A stretch of DNA of 64,000 nt, taken from positions 186,001-250,000 of the forward strand of contig VJWM01000238.1 of NCBI GenBank assembly GCA_010909165.1, read 5' to 3'. This DNA comes from Anthoceros angustus (taxonomy: Eukaryota; Streptophyta; Anthocerotopsida; Anthocerotales; Anthocerotaceae). Shown one piece after another: positions 9,473-19,260 of this stretch. Positions within the stretch are counted from its first letter, which is position 1, and each line of letters opens with the position of its first letter. Both the position numbers and the translations under genes were made by a program. The notes under the pieces were generated by a model. It had not been told where the DNA came from and did not search any database. It worked only from the letters and a program-made list of their open reading frames with translations.

Positions 9473-11656
9473 TCAGGATGATGGGCAGTGAGCAGGAGGA
9501 GTCCTAGGCTGCACAAGCACAGGCATGCCTCCCTTCATGCGGACGGTGATGGAGACCTGGCATTCCGGGACATACCCAGGAACGGGCTTGAGCTTGAAGC
9601 ATGGGATGAGGGCAGCAGCCATGGCCTTCATGTGTAGAATGGCGATGTCCTTCCCCAGACACAGCCTGGGCCCTGCATGGAAGGCCGGGAACCTGTATGG
9701 GCTGCCTGGACGAAACTCACCGTCCTTGAGCCACCTCTCCGGCTTGAACTCCATGCAGTCGGGCCCCCATATGCTCTTCATCCTCCCCATGGCCATGGGG
9801 TAGTAGCCGACTCTGGTCCCCTTGGGCACGAAGGTGCCATCCGGCAGGACGTCGTCCTCCAGAGCCACCCTGGGGATGAAGGGCACTGGGTGGTAAAGCC
9901 TCAGCGTCTCGAACAGGGCGGCATGCAAATAGTTCATGTTCCTCAGCTCCTCCCATGTGAAGGACGGAGGCGAGCTCCAGTCCTGCGCAGTTCCTTCCTC
10001 TGCCTTGGCTCCCTGCCTGCCGCCCACAAATTGTTGTGCATCAGATTCTCCCTTGCCCCGGGTCCTGGCCTGCAAGATGCTGCCGATCTCCTCCTGCACT
10101 GCCTGCTCGGCCGCGGGGTGCTGGTCCAGGAACCAGAAGAACCAGCACAGCACCAGGGCCGGAGCCTCCCTGCCCGCTATCAGGAAGCTGACGACGATGT
10201 CCTTGAGAAACACGTCGGAGTCCGAGTACTGCTCCTTGAGGAGAGCCGTGTTGTCGCTCTCCTTGTGCTGCTGCTGCCTGGCCTTGGAGCGAGGCGAGCC
10301 CGTGGGAGACGCGTGCTGCTCCTCCAGGAGTCGCATGAATCGGGAGAGCAGGTCCCTGTGTCCCTGCGCCCCGCTCTGCAGCTCCTGCCTCCTGTTGTGA
10401 ATTACTCCGTACGCGAAGTTGTCTATGGTCTTGACGCACTCCCGGATCCGCCTCTCGTTGCCCATGTTGAAGAATCGCATGGCCTTCCAGACCGGGGAGA
10501 AGGAGAAGAACCTCCCCAAGCACAGGAGGGCCGCCTCGTCAAACGCTTCCGCGAAGTCCACCGTCGGCAGCGACTCGTGCAGGCACGCCGGATCCACCCC
10601 GAACGACATGGCACACACATTGTCGAATGCGAATCGCAGAAGCAAGTCCTCCAAGTCCACCTGCTTGCCTGCATGCATCATGCATTTCGGCCACCCACAA
10701 ACAAGCAAGCTAGAAGGTAAGGAACCCACCACACCTTGCACAACAAACAAACAACATACAAACAAACAAACAAACAAACAAACATCGACACTGTCATACA
10801 GAGAGGCAGGCATCAGAACAACAAGAAAAACAACTGAACTACTGAACTGAAGTGATAGAAAAACAGGTGAACTCAAGTGTCGCGCTCTACGGACATGGTC
10901 TGAACACAAGAAAAAAGGTCTTGACAGGAGGAGCATAATGGGATGACACTGCCAGTAGCTACAGAGCAACAATGTGATGCACACCGTTGGCAGCTGATGG
11001 GTGAAGGAAGGTGGTAGAAGAAGAAGAGGAGGAGGAAAGGGAAGGAATTTACCAGCATTTGCAGCGTCGATGAGGATGGGGCAGAGGCGGTCTTCCATCT
11101 CCTTTTCCACGCATTCCATGAGGAGAATGCGGAGCGACTGGGCGCCAAATTCGTAGCTGGCGGCCTTCCTCTGCATGAGCCAGCACTCGCCGTTCACGTT
11201 GAAAATTCCGTTGCCCAGAAGGTCACCGAAGATCTCAGCGATGTCCTCGTCCTTGGGGTAGTTGTCGAAGCGGGTCTTGACGAAGTGCTTGACGTTGGCG
11301 GGGTTGGCGGTCTCGATGGAGATGGTGCCGCCGGGCATCACCTGGCGCATGGTGAGCGTGGGAGTCTTCTCAATCTGCTCCTTGGCCCAGTGCATCCAGC
11401 GGTGCTTGTTCATGAGGAAGGAGGGCAGGGATCCCACCAGAGGGTACACCGTGGGCCCCGTGTTCTTGCCGTATTCGGGGCTCTCCTTCCACCACTGGTA
11501 CGCCAGGGACGCCAGCAGCAACAGGGCCGTGCTGATGAGCACGTAGAAGAGCGAGTGCTTCCATTGGAATTCGGCCGGCAGCAGCAGCAGGTATTCTGGG
11601 CGGCGCAGGAATCCCCACAGATCCACCATGCCCCCCAGCTTTGACGCCATCCTCAA
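9473..11656 (-). CDS. Cytochrome P450, CYP86/CYP94-type fatty-acid hydroxylase-like, two exons
   Basis: Exons 11656-11053 and 10668-9473 give a 599-residue P450. The intron is in-frame, so the unspliced frame also stays open. Seen in the spliced product: an N-terminal membrane anchor (about residues 34-55) and a proline hinge (GPTVYPLVGSLP). FAFDNVCAMSFGVDPACL, typical of the CYP86 clan, is near 214-231. The I-helix reads AGREAPALVLCWFFW (366-380), the ExxR motif is ETLR (455-458), and FKPERW is at 509-514. The heme loop is FHAGPRLCLG with Cys538. The CYP86/CYP94 relatives are ER-bound monooxygenases acting on fatty acids, cutin/suberin monomers or jasmonate conjugates. GTRVGYYPMAMGRM favours a CYP94-like placement and VLPDGTFVPKG a CYP86-like one. 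Odd: the I-helix Thr normal in this clan (AGRDT) is Ala, and there is an extra polar loop at about 403-435. The start is the first Met, with another at codon 3. Substrate unknown. Confidence 0.95.
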   Translation of the reverse strand: MRMASKLGGMVDLWGFLRRPEYLLLLPAEFQWKHSLFYVLISTALLLLASLAYQWWKESPEYGKNTGPTVYPLVGSLPSFLMNKHRWMHWAKEQIEKTPTLTMRQVMPGGTISIETANPANVKHFVKTRFDNYPKDEDIAEIFGDLLGNGIFNVNGECWLMQRKAASYEFGAQSLRILLMECVEKEMEDRLCPILIDAANAGKFLPFPPPLLLLPPSFTHQLPTVCITLLLCSYWQCHPIMLLLSRPFFLCSDHVRRARHLSSPVFLSLQFSSSVVFLVVLMPASLYDSVDVCLFVCLFVCCLFVVQGVVGSLPSSLLVCGWPKCMMHAGKQVDLEDLLLRFAFDNVCAMSFGVDPACLHESLPTVDFAEAFDEAALLCLGRFFSFSPVWKAMRFFNMGNERRIRECVKTIDNFAYGVIHNRRQELQSGAQGHRDLLSRFMRLLEEQHASPTGSPRSKARQQQHKESDNTALLKEQYSDSDVFLKDIVVSFLIAGREAPALVLCWFFWFLDQHPAAEQAVQEEIGSILQARTRGKGESDAQQFVGGRQGAKAEEGTAQDWSSPPSFTWEELRNMNYLHAALFETLRLYHPVPFIPRVALEDDVLPDGTFVPKGTRVGYYPMAMGRMKSIWGPDCMEFKPERWLKDGEFRPGSPYRFPAFHAGPRLCLGKDIAILHMKAMAAALIPCFKLKPVPGYVPECQVSITVRMKGGMPVLVQPRTPPAHCPSS
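10669..11052 (-). other. Intron of the P450 gene
   Basis: This is a 384-bp intron. On the minus strand the donor is CTG|GTAAATTCC and the acceptor is GCATGCAG|GCAAGCAGG. It splits a Gly codon (phase 1) and joins DAANA to GKQVDLEDLL. The length is a multiple of three and contains no in-frame stop, so a naive gene call would wrongly include it. It holds a (TTTG)n microsatellite (plus-strand CAAA units at about 10745-10786) and a pyrimidine-rich 5' part. Confidence 0.9.
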
Positions 11657-13200
11657 GCAGTGCTGAGAATGATGCCCAGCAAGCTTGCGCGCAGCAACTG
11701 TTGCCGCCCTGAAGGAAGGAGGAGGAAAGGAAGGGAGAAGGGAGAGGGCGAGATTTGCAGAGCTTCAGCCCCGCACAAGAGCAGAGGAAGCAGAAGAAGC
11801 AGGCAGCAGAAAACGCTCAGCCCATGGCGGATGCAGGCAGCTGGAATGGGCGGCACAGCCAGTTCCGGGAGCTGGAGAGGAGGAGGAGGAGGAGATTTCA
11901 GCACTGCCCAACAGCGCAGAATTCTCCGCCGCCTGCCTGGCCGATGGGAGCGGCTGATCTGCCAGCGCCCATTGGTTCCCTCTCAAAGCAGGAGCTGCAA
12001 TTCCTGCAGGAGGAGGAGGAATCTGGAGGAGGAGGAGGGTGGGGAGGAAATGGCGGCTGGGCTGTGAATGCAAGGATTTCGCGCAGCTGCAGCAGCAAGC
12101 CAGCCGCTGGAGGGCGATGCGGGAGCCTGGAGGAAGGAGGCGGGAAGGCTGGAGCTCTGAGGCGGAGATGGTGTGGGAATTGGGATTTATGGGCGGGAGC
12201 GAGGGCGGGAGCGAGGGCGGGGAGGAGAGGAGAGGAGAGGAGGACAGGACAGCAGGTGGAGAAGGACAGGAGCAGGAGGAGGAGAAGAGGAGGAAGTGGA
12301 GAAAGTGGAGGAAGAGGAGGAGGAAGGAGGGGAAGGAAGGGCGTGACGCTGCCGCTGCCACTGCGCAGGGCGCATTTAAATTAGAGAGAGACCGGGATGG
12401 AGGGAAGGGAGGGACTTGGAGGGATGCGGCGATGGCTGCGGTTGGGGCTCTTGGACGGACACGCACCCTTGGAAGATGCCAGCTACTGCGAGCAATTTCC
12501 GTGGAAGCTGCAGAAGCGGCAAGGAAAGGAGGCCTGGAGAAACGAGCACGGGGTCAGAAATGTGAAGCGGAAGAAAGGGCGAGGGAAGAGCAAAGAAGGA
12601 GAAGAGAGAGTGGGGGTGTGAGTGTGTGTGTGTGTGTGTGTGATGGGAGGAGCAGGGTCCATGTACCCAGGGAAGTGCTGCAGCTCACAGCAGCAGAGCA
12701 GAGCAGAGCAGAGCAGATGTGGGCGGCCTGCTGTGAGCTGATGAGGTGAGGAGAGCCGGAAGGAGAATGTTCTTCCTTGAAGCCTGCCTTTGGAGCAGGA
12801 ACAGGGGTGGGGGAGAGAAGAAAGAGAGAAAGAAGGTCGTGGGTTGTGACAGCTCGAATGGAGCCAGTTCACCCGACACACACACACACGCCGGTGCTGA
12901 GCAGCACAGGCTTGTGCCAGGCCCCCTGCCAACTTGGCAGAGGTTGCAGCAGCAGGAACCATTCCATTTCACACCACCGGTTGCAGTTGCTGTAGTTGCA
13001 GTTGCAGTGCTGCTGCCGCTGGGAGGGTGCAGTGCAGAGGATGCTAAGTTTGGGGCCTCTCTCTGTTTCCCATTTCCCGTTGCATCTGACAGGGGCAACA
13101 GCGCTGGCTGGGTGGCAGGCCGGCCTGTAGTCTGGGCCTGACACGCCTTCGCGCAAGGAGGGAGCAATAAACAATGGGGTGTACTTATTATTGTGTGACA
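11657..13200. other. P450 upstream region, strongly purine-rich on the plus strand
   Basis: The stretch upstream of the P450 start is dominated by GGA/GAG runs on the plus strand (11700-12600). These create long spurious open frames on both strands, rich in Arg/Gly/Glu or Pro/Ser. On the minus strand this would be a CT-rich leader or promoter, a common feature of plant promoters. A TTTAAAT near 12372-12379 is the only TATA-like site noticed. No independent gene is supported. Confidence 0.5.
12617..12641. repeat. (GT)n microsatellite
   Basis: A nearly pure GT run of about 12 units, preceded by GTGTGAGTG. Confidence 0.9.
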
Positions 13201-13829
13201 AGTGCTTTCCGCTGGCCTGGCGCTCCAACTCTGCTGCTGCTGCCCTCTGCGTCCTCCTCTGCCTCTGCCTCATCAGCCTCTGGAATCTCTGCGACCTGGC
13301 GACCTGGCCTCAGGCCTGCAGCGGCGCAGGACAGGCTCCAGAATCAATGGCTTTTTTGGCTCCAGGTACTGCATCACAAACCCATGTATGTTATGCGGTA
13401 TAGTGCAGCGCGCTGGATCCGAGGCATCGGCATACCCAGGGATTTCGCAGGTGAGGTGGGTGGTGCACACAAGCCCTAGATGTTGCGCACCGTCATGGGT
13501 CCAACGGTGGAAGATGAAGAGGAAGTGGTGGTCGCCTCGGATGGGCTCGCTCCAGGAAAGAGGATGATGACGCAGCCAGCTTGCTGCATGGCCAGGGCAT
13601 TGTTTTTTGTTTGTTTTGTGTTTTTGTCCTTGTGCGGCCAGTGGGGATAGGCGAGCCTGCCCCGGCCCTGCTGCTATCGGCATCATCACCTGCCGCCCAA
13701 TCATGGATGTTTCAATGATAGAAGCAGATATGGAGGATACTCGAGTCTTCACTTTGCAAAGTTACTGCATACGGCATCACCGGGGATGGGATGGGAGCAG
13801 GAGGCAAAAATCTGTTCTGGTCAAAAGGA
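13201..13829. other. Gene-free stretch
   Basis: Open stretches of up to about 120 codons occur on both strands, with no recognisable motif. Nothing else seen. Confidence 0.35.
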
Positions 13830-13917
13830 GAGAGGCAGGCAGGCAGGGAGGCAGGCAGGCAGGCAGGCAGGCAGGCGGGCAGGAAGAAAGAAAGGAAGGA
13901 AGGAAGGAAGGAAGGAT
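13830..13917. repeat. (GCAG)n and (AAGG)n compound microsatellite
   Basis: About a dozen AGGC units (with single interruptions) run directly into AAGG units. The array is simple-sequence DNA and explains the Arg/Gln/Gly-rich and Leu/Pro-rich open frames across it. Confidence 0.9.
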
Positions 13918-15827
13918 GAAGGAAAGGGAGGCAGGGGACGGAGGCGCCATCAACCCAGCATGAAAGCGTGATCAAGTTGCAGAAGCAGAGGGCATTACGA
14001 TAATGGCTTCTGTCGGATTGACTTCGGCGAAGCACGGAGGATGATGGGCGCCTTGCAGAACAGAACGTTATTGTTGTGTACACGCAACCCAACCCCAAGG
14101 AGCCCTTAACGCCATATGATGACCCATGACAAGAAATGACAGTGGGCATGGGAAGAAGGAAGGGGTAACATCATGTTCGCTGCTTCCTGTGCTTCCTGCC
14201 TGTCTGTAGGGTCACAACTTTGTGTGTGCGCTGCACTTGGGCGCTGTGCTGTGCTGTCATGCCGCCTGCTGGCATTTCGATCAAGGCAAGAGAAACAACA
14301 GCTTGCAGGTGTCTTTGCCTGACTGACGCGGGGGATCTGGGAGTTTGCAACAGAAATAGGAATGTCAACTGCAAAACACCTCGGACCCTCTCCTCTCGCT
14401 CTCCCTCTCCTTCTCCCTCTCCCACTCCCACTCCCTCTCCCTCTCCCCCCTCTCTCCAATTTCCCCCATCGCTGTTTCCCCATACAAAAAGCTGCCTACT
14501 CTTAGCGGTTGGCAGCGCCGCTGCCTCTCCCCCTCTCCCTGCCACATTCGAGGTACGAATACGGACATGGAATCAATCCCTCTTTGAGCTCCGGACGACA
14601 TGGAATCAATCCCCAAAGGAGCTCTCCCCGTCCCTCACATCCTTCCCTTCTCCTCAAGATGGGCCACAATTTGAGGCTACGAGATATGTGTGAAGGACTG
14701 TTCACATGACATCGGGGCCGGGTCTGCGCAGTTTACCGTAAAATACGGGACGAGCCGTCTTTTCGGGTTCGTTTCATGTCGAGACAAAAACAATTTTGCC
14801 CTCGCACTCTCATTGCGCGGTGAGCATCATGAGGCCTGCTGGCCGGTGGCCCGGGATTCCTCTTCCCCTAAAATTATCCATCCAGCGGCCCCCCAGCCTC
14901 TTCGCTTCCTCGGCCTCCGCCGTGTCCGGTCTGGAGGGATAGAAAGCCTGGGCCCCCATGAGCCCCAACCGGAGCATGTAATCCCACTGGCCCTCTACGT
15001 GCGTCGTCCACATGCGTGTAATCCGGGTGGCCCTCTACGTGCGTCCTTCACATATGCGACCCCAAGGTACCACAAACAACAACAACCAGGGAGGGAGTGT
15101 CAGCGACAAAAAAAATATCAATAACAAAGGACTCTGCTGCCCTCTGCAATACTATAGTATAATAAAAATAAAATAAACGAAGAGTAAAATTATTTTTAGA
15201 AAACTTTTCCATGGGTGTTGTGCTCAGCGCAAGGCCTTCGTGCTCGTGTTGTCTTGAACTCATGAAACACAAATTTTGTGGTTACAACGTATTATGAATC
15301 ATGCATTATGAATCGAAATATGGCTTACTGAACGTCAACCCCGACATACACCGGGATGTCTCAGAGTGGTGCTTGTGATTGCTCGCGCTTGTTGGCCCGG
15401 CCGCTTGTTGTTCAAGCTCTTGGTCATTTGGCAGTAGTAGGCGGCCAGGTCGGTGGCTCACAGACTAGCATGGGATAGAAAGAGGCAAAAATATGTTCTA
15501 ATTGCACGGTGAACACGAATAATGGGCGTAAGATTCCATACTGCACAAAGAAGGAGTTTGAGTTGGAAATAACGTAACTTGGCCGGCAATCCTTCAAAAG
15601 ATTGATTATCTAGTGTTTGGGACAGCAACCATCAGCCAAAGGATGTTCCCAATTCAGACCCCCTCTTTTGAAAGACTGGTCGTCTCATGTTTTTTAAATT
15701 GGCAGATGAAACAACGCGCTACATTCAATAAATGTGGTTGAGCTACATGAAGCTCCTCCCATCCTTGCAACAAATGTTTGTGTACGACCAATACGAAGCT
15801 TTAATTCCTTCCTACAACTACAAATAA
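13918..15827. other. Gene-free stretch with a CT-rich block
   Basis: A pyrimidine block of CTCCCT-type units lies at about 14393-14455. A 13-bp phrase (ATGGAATCAATCC) is repeated at about 14566 and 14600. A phrase ending GGCCCTCTACGTGCGTC occurs twice near 14990 and 15030. Otherwise nothing recognisable was seen. Confidence 0.4.
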
Positions 15828-16106
15828 CTAGTTAGCCAATAAGCGATAAACCAACATCAAGCACCCCTTTGTCAAAATCAATGCACAAACGCCACATTTT
15901 CCGGCTACCCACACCATGGCCATGAGCTCCGGAGCATATCCTGCATACCTTGTACAAGAGGTCAGGAAGATGGTGTACTTGCACCACCAAGATACAATAT
16001 ACAAGTAGAAAGAATATATCGTTTCGCACAAAAAAAGGTAAAACAACTTACTCTACAATAAACAGGAGGTACGGTCGCTCTTGCGGCAATTGCAAGAGCG
16101 ACTAAG
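15828..16106 (-). other. Region adjoining the LINE fragment, uncertain
   Basis: On the minus strand this lies just downstream of the LINE zinc-binding fragment. Short open stretches (for example one ending RICSGAHGHGVGSRKMWRLC) are not recognised. It may be the rest of the LINE 3' end or unrelated DNA. Confidence 0.3.
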
Positions 16107-16544
16107 CTAGAATCGACTAACAGCAAGAAAAGAATTGCAGTTGAGGCATGAAATTGCCACAACCGCTATTGCTAAAACATGACTCCATCCTCGATGCGCC
16201 TCACAAGCATCCAATGGATAATAAATGAAGAATTTTTTTATAGCAGAGAGGCACTTGGAACACAATGGAGAAATGAGAGCAAACTTGGCGAGCCTAATCT
16301 TGGTAAGGAGAGCTCGATGAAGAAGTACCCAACAAAAAGACTGAACCTTGGGTGGTAGCATGCTACAGCCAGAGAAAATATTTGCTTTCATCGCCGATCG
16401 AATAGCATGCAAAACCCAAGCAGGCTGATCTTTCGTAGCCTGCCTCACACAGTACATCACCTTGATAGAGATTGGCAGAGGGCAGACTAAGAGAATCTGA
16501 TCTCCAAGCAAAGGATGAAACCAGAGCGAGAAGCCGCCGAGCAA
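16107..16544 (-). pseudogene. LINE (L1-type) fragment with zf-RVT domain
   Basis: A 145-codon open stretch matches the zinc-binding domain found C-terminal to the reverse transcriptase of plant L1-like LINEs. The core is LPPKVQSFCWVLLHRALL, then a TKIRLAKF stretch, a CSKC pair and a following FFIYYPLDA. This fits the family pattern 'PKVKxFxWxLLxxRLxTxxRL...CxxC...F..CP'. The second part of the metal site is degraded (YYP where a Cys-Pro is usual). No reverse transcriptase or endonuclease domain lies next to it, so this is a 5'-truncated or eroded copy. Confidence 0.7.
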
Positions 16545-16619
16545 AGTACATGTCCCTGACGATTCAAATTGAGTAGCTTTGTCTACATAACCATCGGTAG
16601 GTCAACACTAGTCCGCCAC

Positions 16620-16830
16620 TTAAGGCTTTTTTCCTTTCTCCCTTCGGAATCCAGAGGACCGCCTAAGCTTGACACTCCGTGTATGACTGGGGGCTAGTCC
16701 CCCTAGCATGGTGCCCTTCGTTGGGTTTTTCCCCTTTTGTTTTTGGGGTGGATGGGTTTTTCCCACCTCTTTTTTATAATAAAGTCTTCTTTCCCTCTCT
16801 GTGAACCTATGGTGATAACAAAAAAAAAAA
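16620..16830 (+). mobile_element. 3' end of a retroposed insert with poly(A) tail
   Basis: A unique segment ends in an AATAAA signal at 16778-16783, a pyrimidine-rich stretch, then a run of 11 A at 16820-16830. That layout marks a LINE 3' end or processed transcript inserted in plus orientation. It opposes the neighbouring minus-strand zf-RVT fragment, so they are two separate insertions. The left boundary is not defined and no target-site duplication was identified. Confidence 0.5.
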
Positions 16831-18104
16831 CTCAATTTGAATGATTTAATAGAGGATAAATCAAAAGAATTATACAAAAATTGAAGATGAAAGAGTGAAA
16901 CATGTGAGATATTCCCCCTTGGCCGTTCAGGGTTGGGGCCGGGCATGTACTCTACTTGCGTGAAGTAGGATGGATAATATGACGGTGGCGCTGGCTTGTT
17001 GCTCGGATCAAGGAGTGCGCGGATCAATCATCTCCTGCAGGAGGGTTTCCACCCACCGACTGCCCAAACGGGGCGGCTTGGCGCTGGCCCCCACCCACCC
17101 GACAAGCCAACGCTCATGGCAACCCACGGCCGCGGAGAAGCGGCGCTTGCCCCGGTTTGGTGGCGCGAAACGCGAGGTCCCCGCAGAGGAAGCGGCGCGA
17201 ATGAATCGTTGGGGGCGGGTGGAAAGAAGCGGCCGCATTGGGGTGTCGTGTCTCTAGTGCGGCGGGTGAACATGTGTCATGTGAGCGCGAGAGCACTCAC
17301 ACACGTGCCGGTGGGGCTGTCTCGAAACGGTCCCACGTCGGCCCCACGACGTGGGCTTTGGTGGGCCGGCGAAGGCGGGCCGGGCCGGGCCGGGCCGGCA
17401 TCTTTCTGTTTGCATGGCTGGGCACGCATGGCATCTGGCGTGGCGACGGCACGGAACGGAAGCCAGCGGCAGGCAAAGGGTAACGGTGCTGCCGCCACGA
17501 AACGGAACGGGGCGGCGCGGGAAGGAAGCAGAAGAAGGAATCCCGGAGCCTCCTGTCAGAGGCTCGTGGATAGCATGCCGCGCAGGCGAGTGGTTAAACA
17601 AAGCAAACCAGGGCCGGCGATGATGGCGGCAAGGAGATAGTGGAGACAAGGAAGCGGGACGTTCCCTTCCTCTCCTTTTTCCTTTTCCCTTTCCGTTCCT
17701 TGCCTCTCCTTGCCTTTCCCGTTTGCCATGTTCGCCAACTCCATTTCCGCAGGGCCCAGCGCCCAGCCCATGGCCAGAAACAGCCACACGCAGCGCCCAG
17801 CTAATTTCTCCTCAGCGAGGCCCTGATGTCATGGGCACGTTCCGTCACCCTACACCACATGCCATGGAGCAACACCAACTCGTCGGGAAACATAGTGGGT
17901 GGCCTCCCTCATGTGCCTGACGTGCTCGGCCGGCCCTTCTCCCTCTCCCAGCCGCCCGAGATGCCGAGGAATCGCAGAAATGTGACATAACTCAGCCAGC
18001 TCCAGCTCCAGCTCTTGCTCGTCGTGGGCAATGGCGGGATGGTGTGAAAGCGCCATAATCTGCTGGGCTGACACCTCTGCCTCTTGATGCTGATGCATCA
18101 CTGA
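16831..18104. other. GC- and CpG-rich stretch without a recognised gene
   Basis: Positions about 17000-17900 are much richer in G+C and CpG than the flanks and include a GGCCG/GGCC run near 17380-17400. Several overlapping long open frames exist on both strands, as expected in GC-rich DNA. None has a domain I recognise. It may be a promoter-proximal CpG-rich region or a first exon of an unseen gene. Confidence 0.35.
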
Positions 18105-18275
18105 CCGCCGCTGTGATGAGTGAGTGATTGCAGTCATTTGCAGTCAGCCAGATTGGTACCTCTACACCGTGCCTGGTATTCAAGCCAGCCGTCCGACGCT
18201 GTTATGAGTGAGTACATTCACTCGCAGTCAGCCAGGTCGGTACTCTCAGGCCTGTGATTGGTATTCAAGCCAGCC
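18105..18275. repeat. Tandem duplication of about 80 bp
   Basis: The phrase order GAGTGAGT..., GCAGTCAGCCAG, GGTA(C)..., GGTATTCAAGCCAGCCGT occurs at about 18113-18190 and again at 18203-18272 with substitutions. Confidence 0.8.
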
Positions 18276-19117
18276 GTTTCAAATCACCTGGGAAGGTCGA
18301 CTCCAGTCCCACCCTGTCAGCATGCAACGTCCACACTGCCCGACTCACCCATGGACTGTACTGGATCAAGCTTGAAGCAACCCGTCCTCCAGCACCCCAT
18401 ATCTTAACCTATCGCCCACAGCTTGCTTTGCTCTCCTTTGTATAAGTCACTCAAAACAAGATTCCATAGTTTTTCTCCCATGCATCCACATGGATTAATT
18501 AATACATGAGATTCTTGGGTCTCATCTAATCTGATCGAATCTCTTCTTCAATAATACAGGATGTTAGATGGATATACACCAAATAATTACTTTTGAATTG
18601 GTGTGAGTACAAATGCATAGAATTATAAATATATGGTTCTACGTATTGGACAATGGCGTCAAAGAACCTGGTCAAAAAGAATACGAGAGGTCTTGGAGGG
18701 AATGTTGTACGAAAGTTAATTAGTGGGTGCAAATCTTCATGCAATACGTGTGTGGGTGGGTGTTGAGGACCAACCATGCAGTAGATGAGTTGGTGCTATA
18801 AAAGAGTAGACATATGCGTGGAGTTCCAGAGTTATGATATAAAAGTTGAATCATGATTGGAACGGAGTACAAACATGTGAACAAACCAACTCCTACATAG
18901 AAATCATAATCTTCCTTTCTTTCTTGCACACCATAAACATGGATGAGAAATTATTGCTTTATTACTGCTTTGTGTACTATGTATGTAGAAATTGTAGATG
19001 CGAGACTTAGTGGATACGTTTGAAGGACTAACATTGCATTACATTGCTGCGTTGTAAGTGTGTAGTAGAGTCGACATCATATCATATGATGTATACACGA
19101 ATGGATGATGCAATAAA
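18276..19117. other. Gene-free stretch
   Basis: AT-rich sequence with no convincing coding region, repeat or RNA. Confidence 0.35.
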
Positions 19118-19260
19118 TCGGTTGGTGTTGGTGGATGAAGGGTACCAACATGTGATGTCATAGATTGGTTGGTGTTGGTGGATTGGATGAAGGGTACCAA
19201 AATGTGATGTCATAGATTGGTTGGTGTTGGTGGATGAAGGGTACCAACATGTGATGTCGG
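19118..19260. repeat. Three-copy minisatellite of about 53-58 bp
   Basis: Units contain GGTTGGTGTTGGTGGATGAA, then GGGTACCAACATGTGATGTC and a linking ATAGATT. The middle unit has an extra GGATT. A smaller array of an 18-bp unit (GATGACAAAAGAGTTGGT) follows near 19398-19435. Confidence 0.85.

Noticed and set aside
10419-10850. Plus-strand frame across the P450 intron with a NKQTNKQTNKQT-type run
   Set aside because: It is a product of the CAAA microsatellite in the intron.
11755-12750. Long plus- and minus-strand open frames of 200-236 codons in the P450 upstream region
   Set aside because: They consist of Arg/Gly/Glu or Pro/Ser/Leu runs created by GGA-rich simple sequence, overlap each other in several frames, and show no domain.
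17000-17790. CpG-rich open frames up to 214 codons
   Set aside because: Frames overlap on both strands with Arg/Gly/Pro bias and no motif; more likely a CpG-rich non-coding region.
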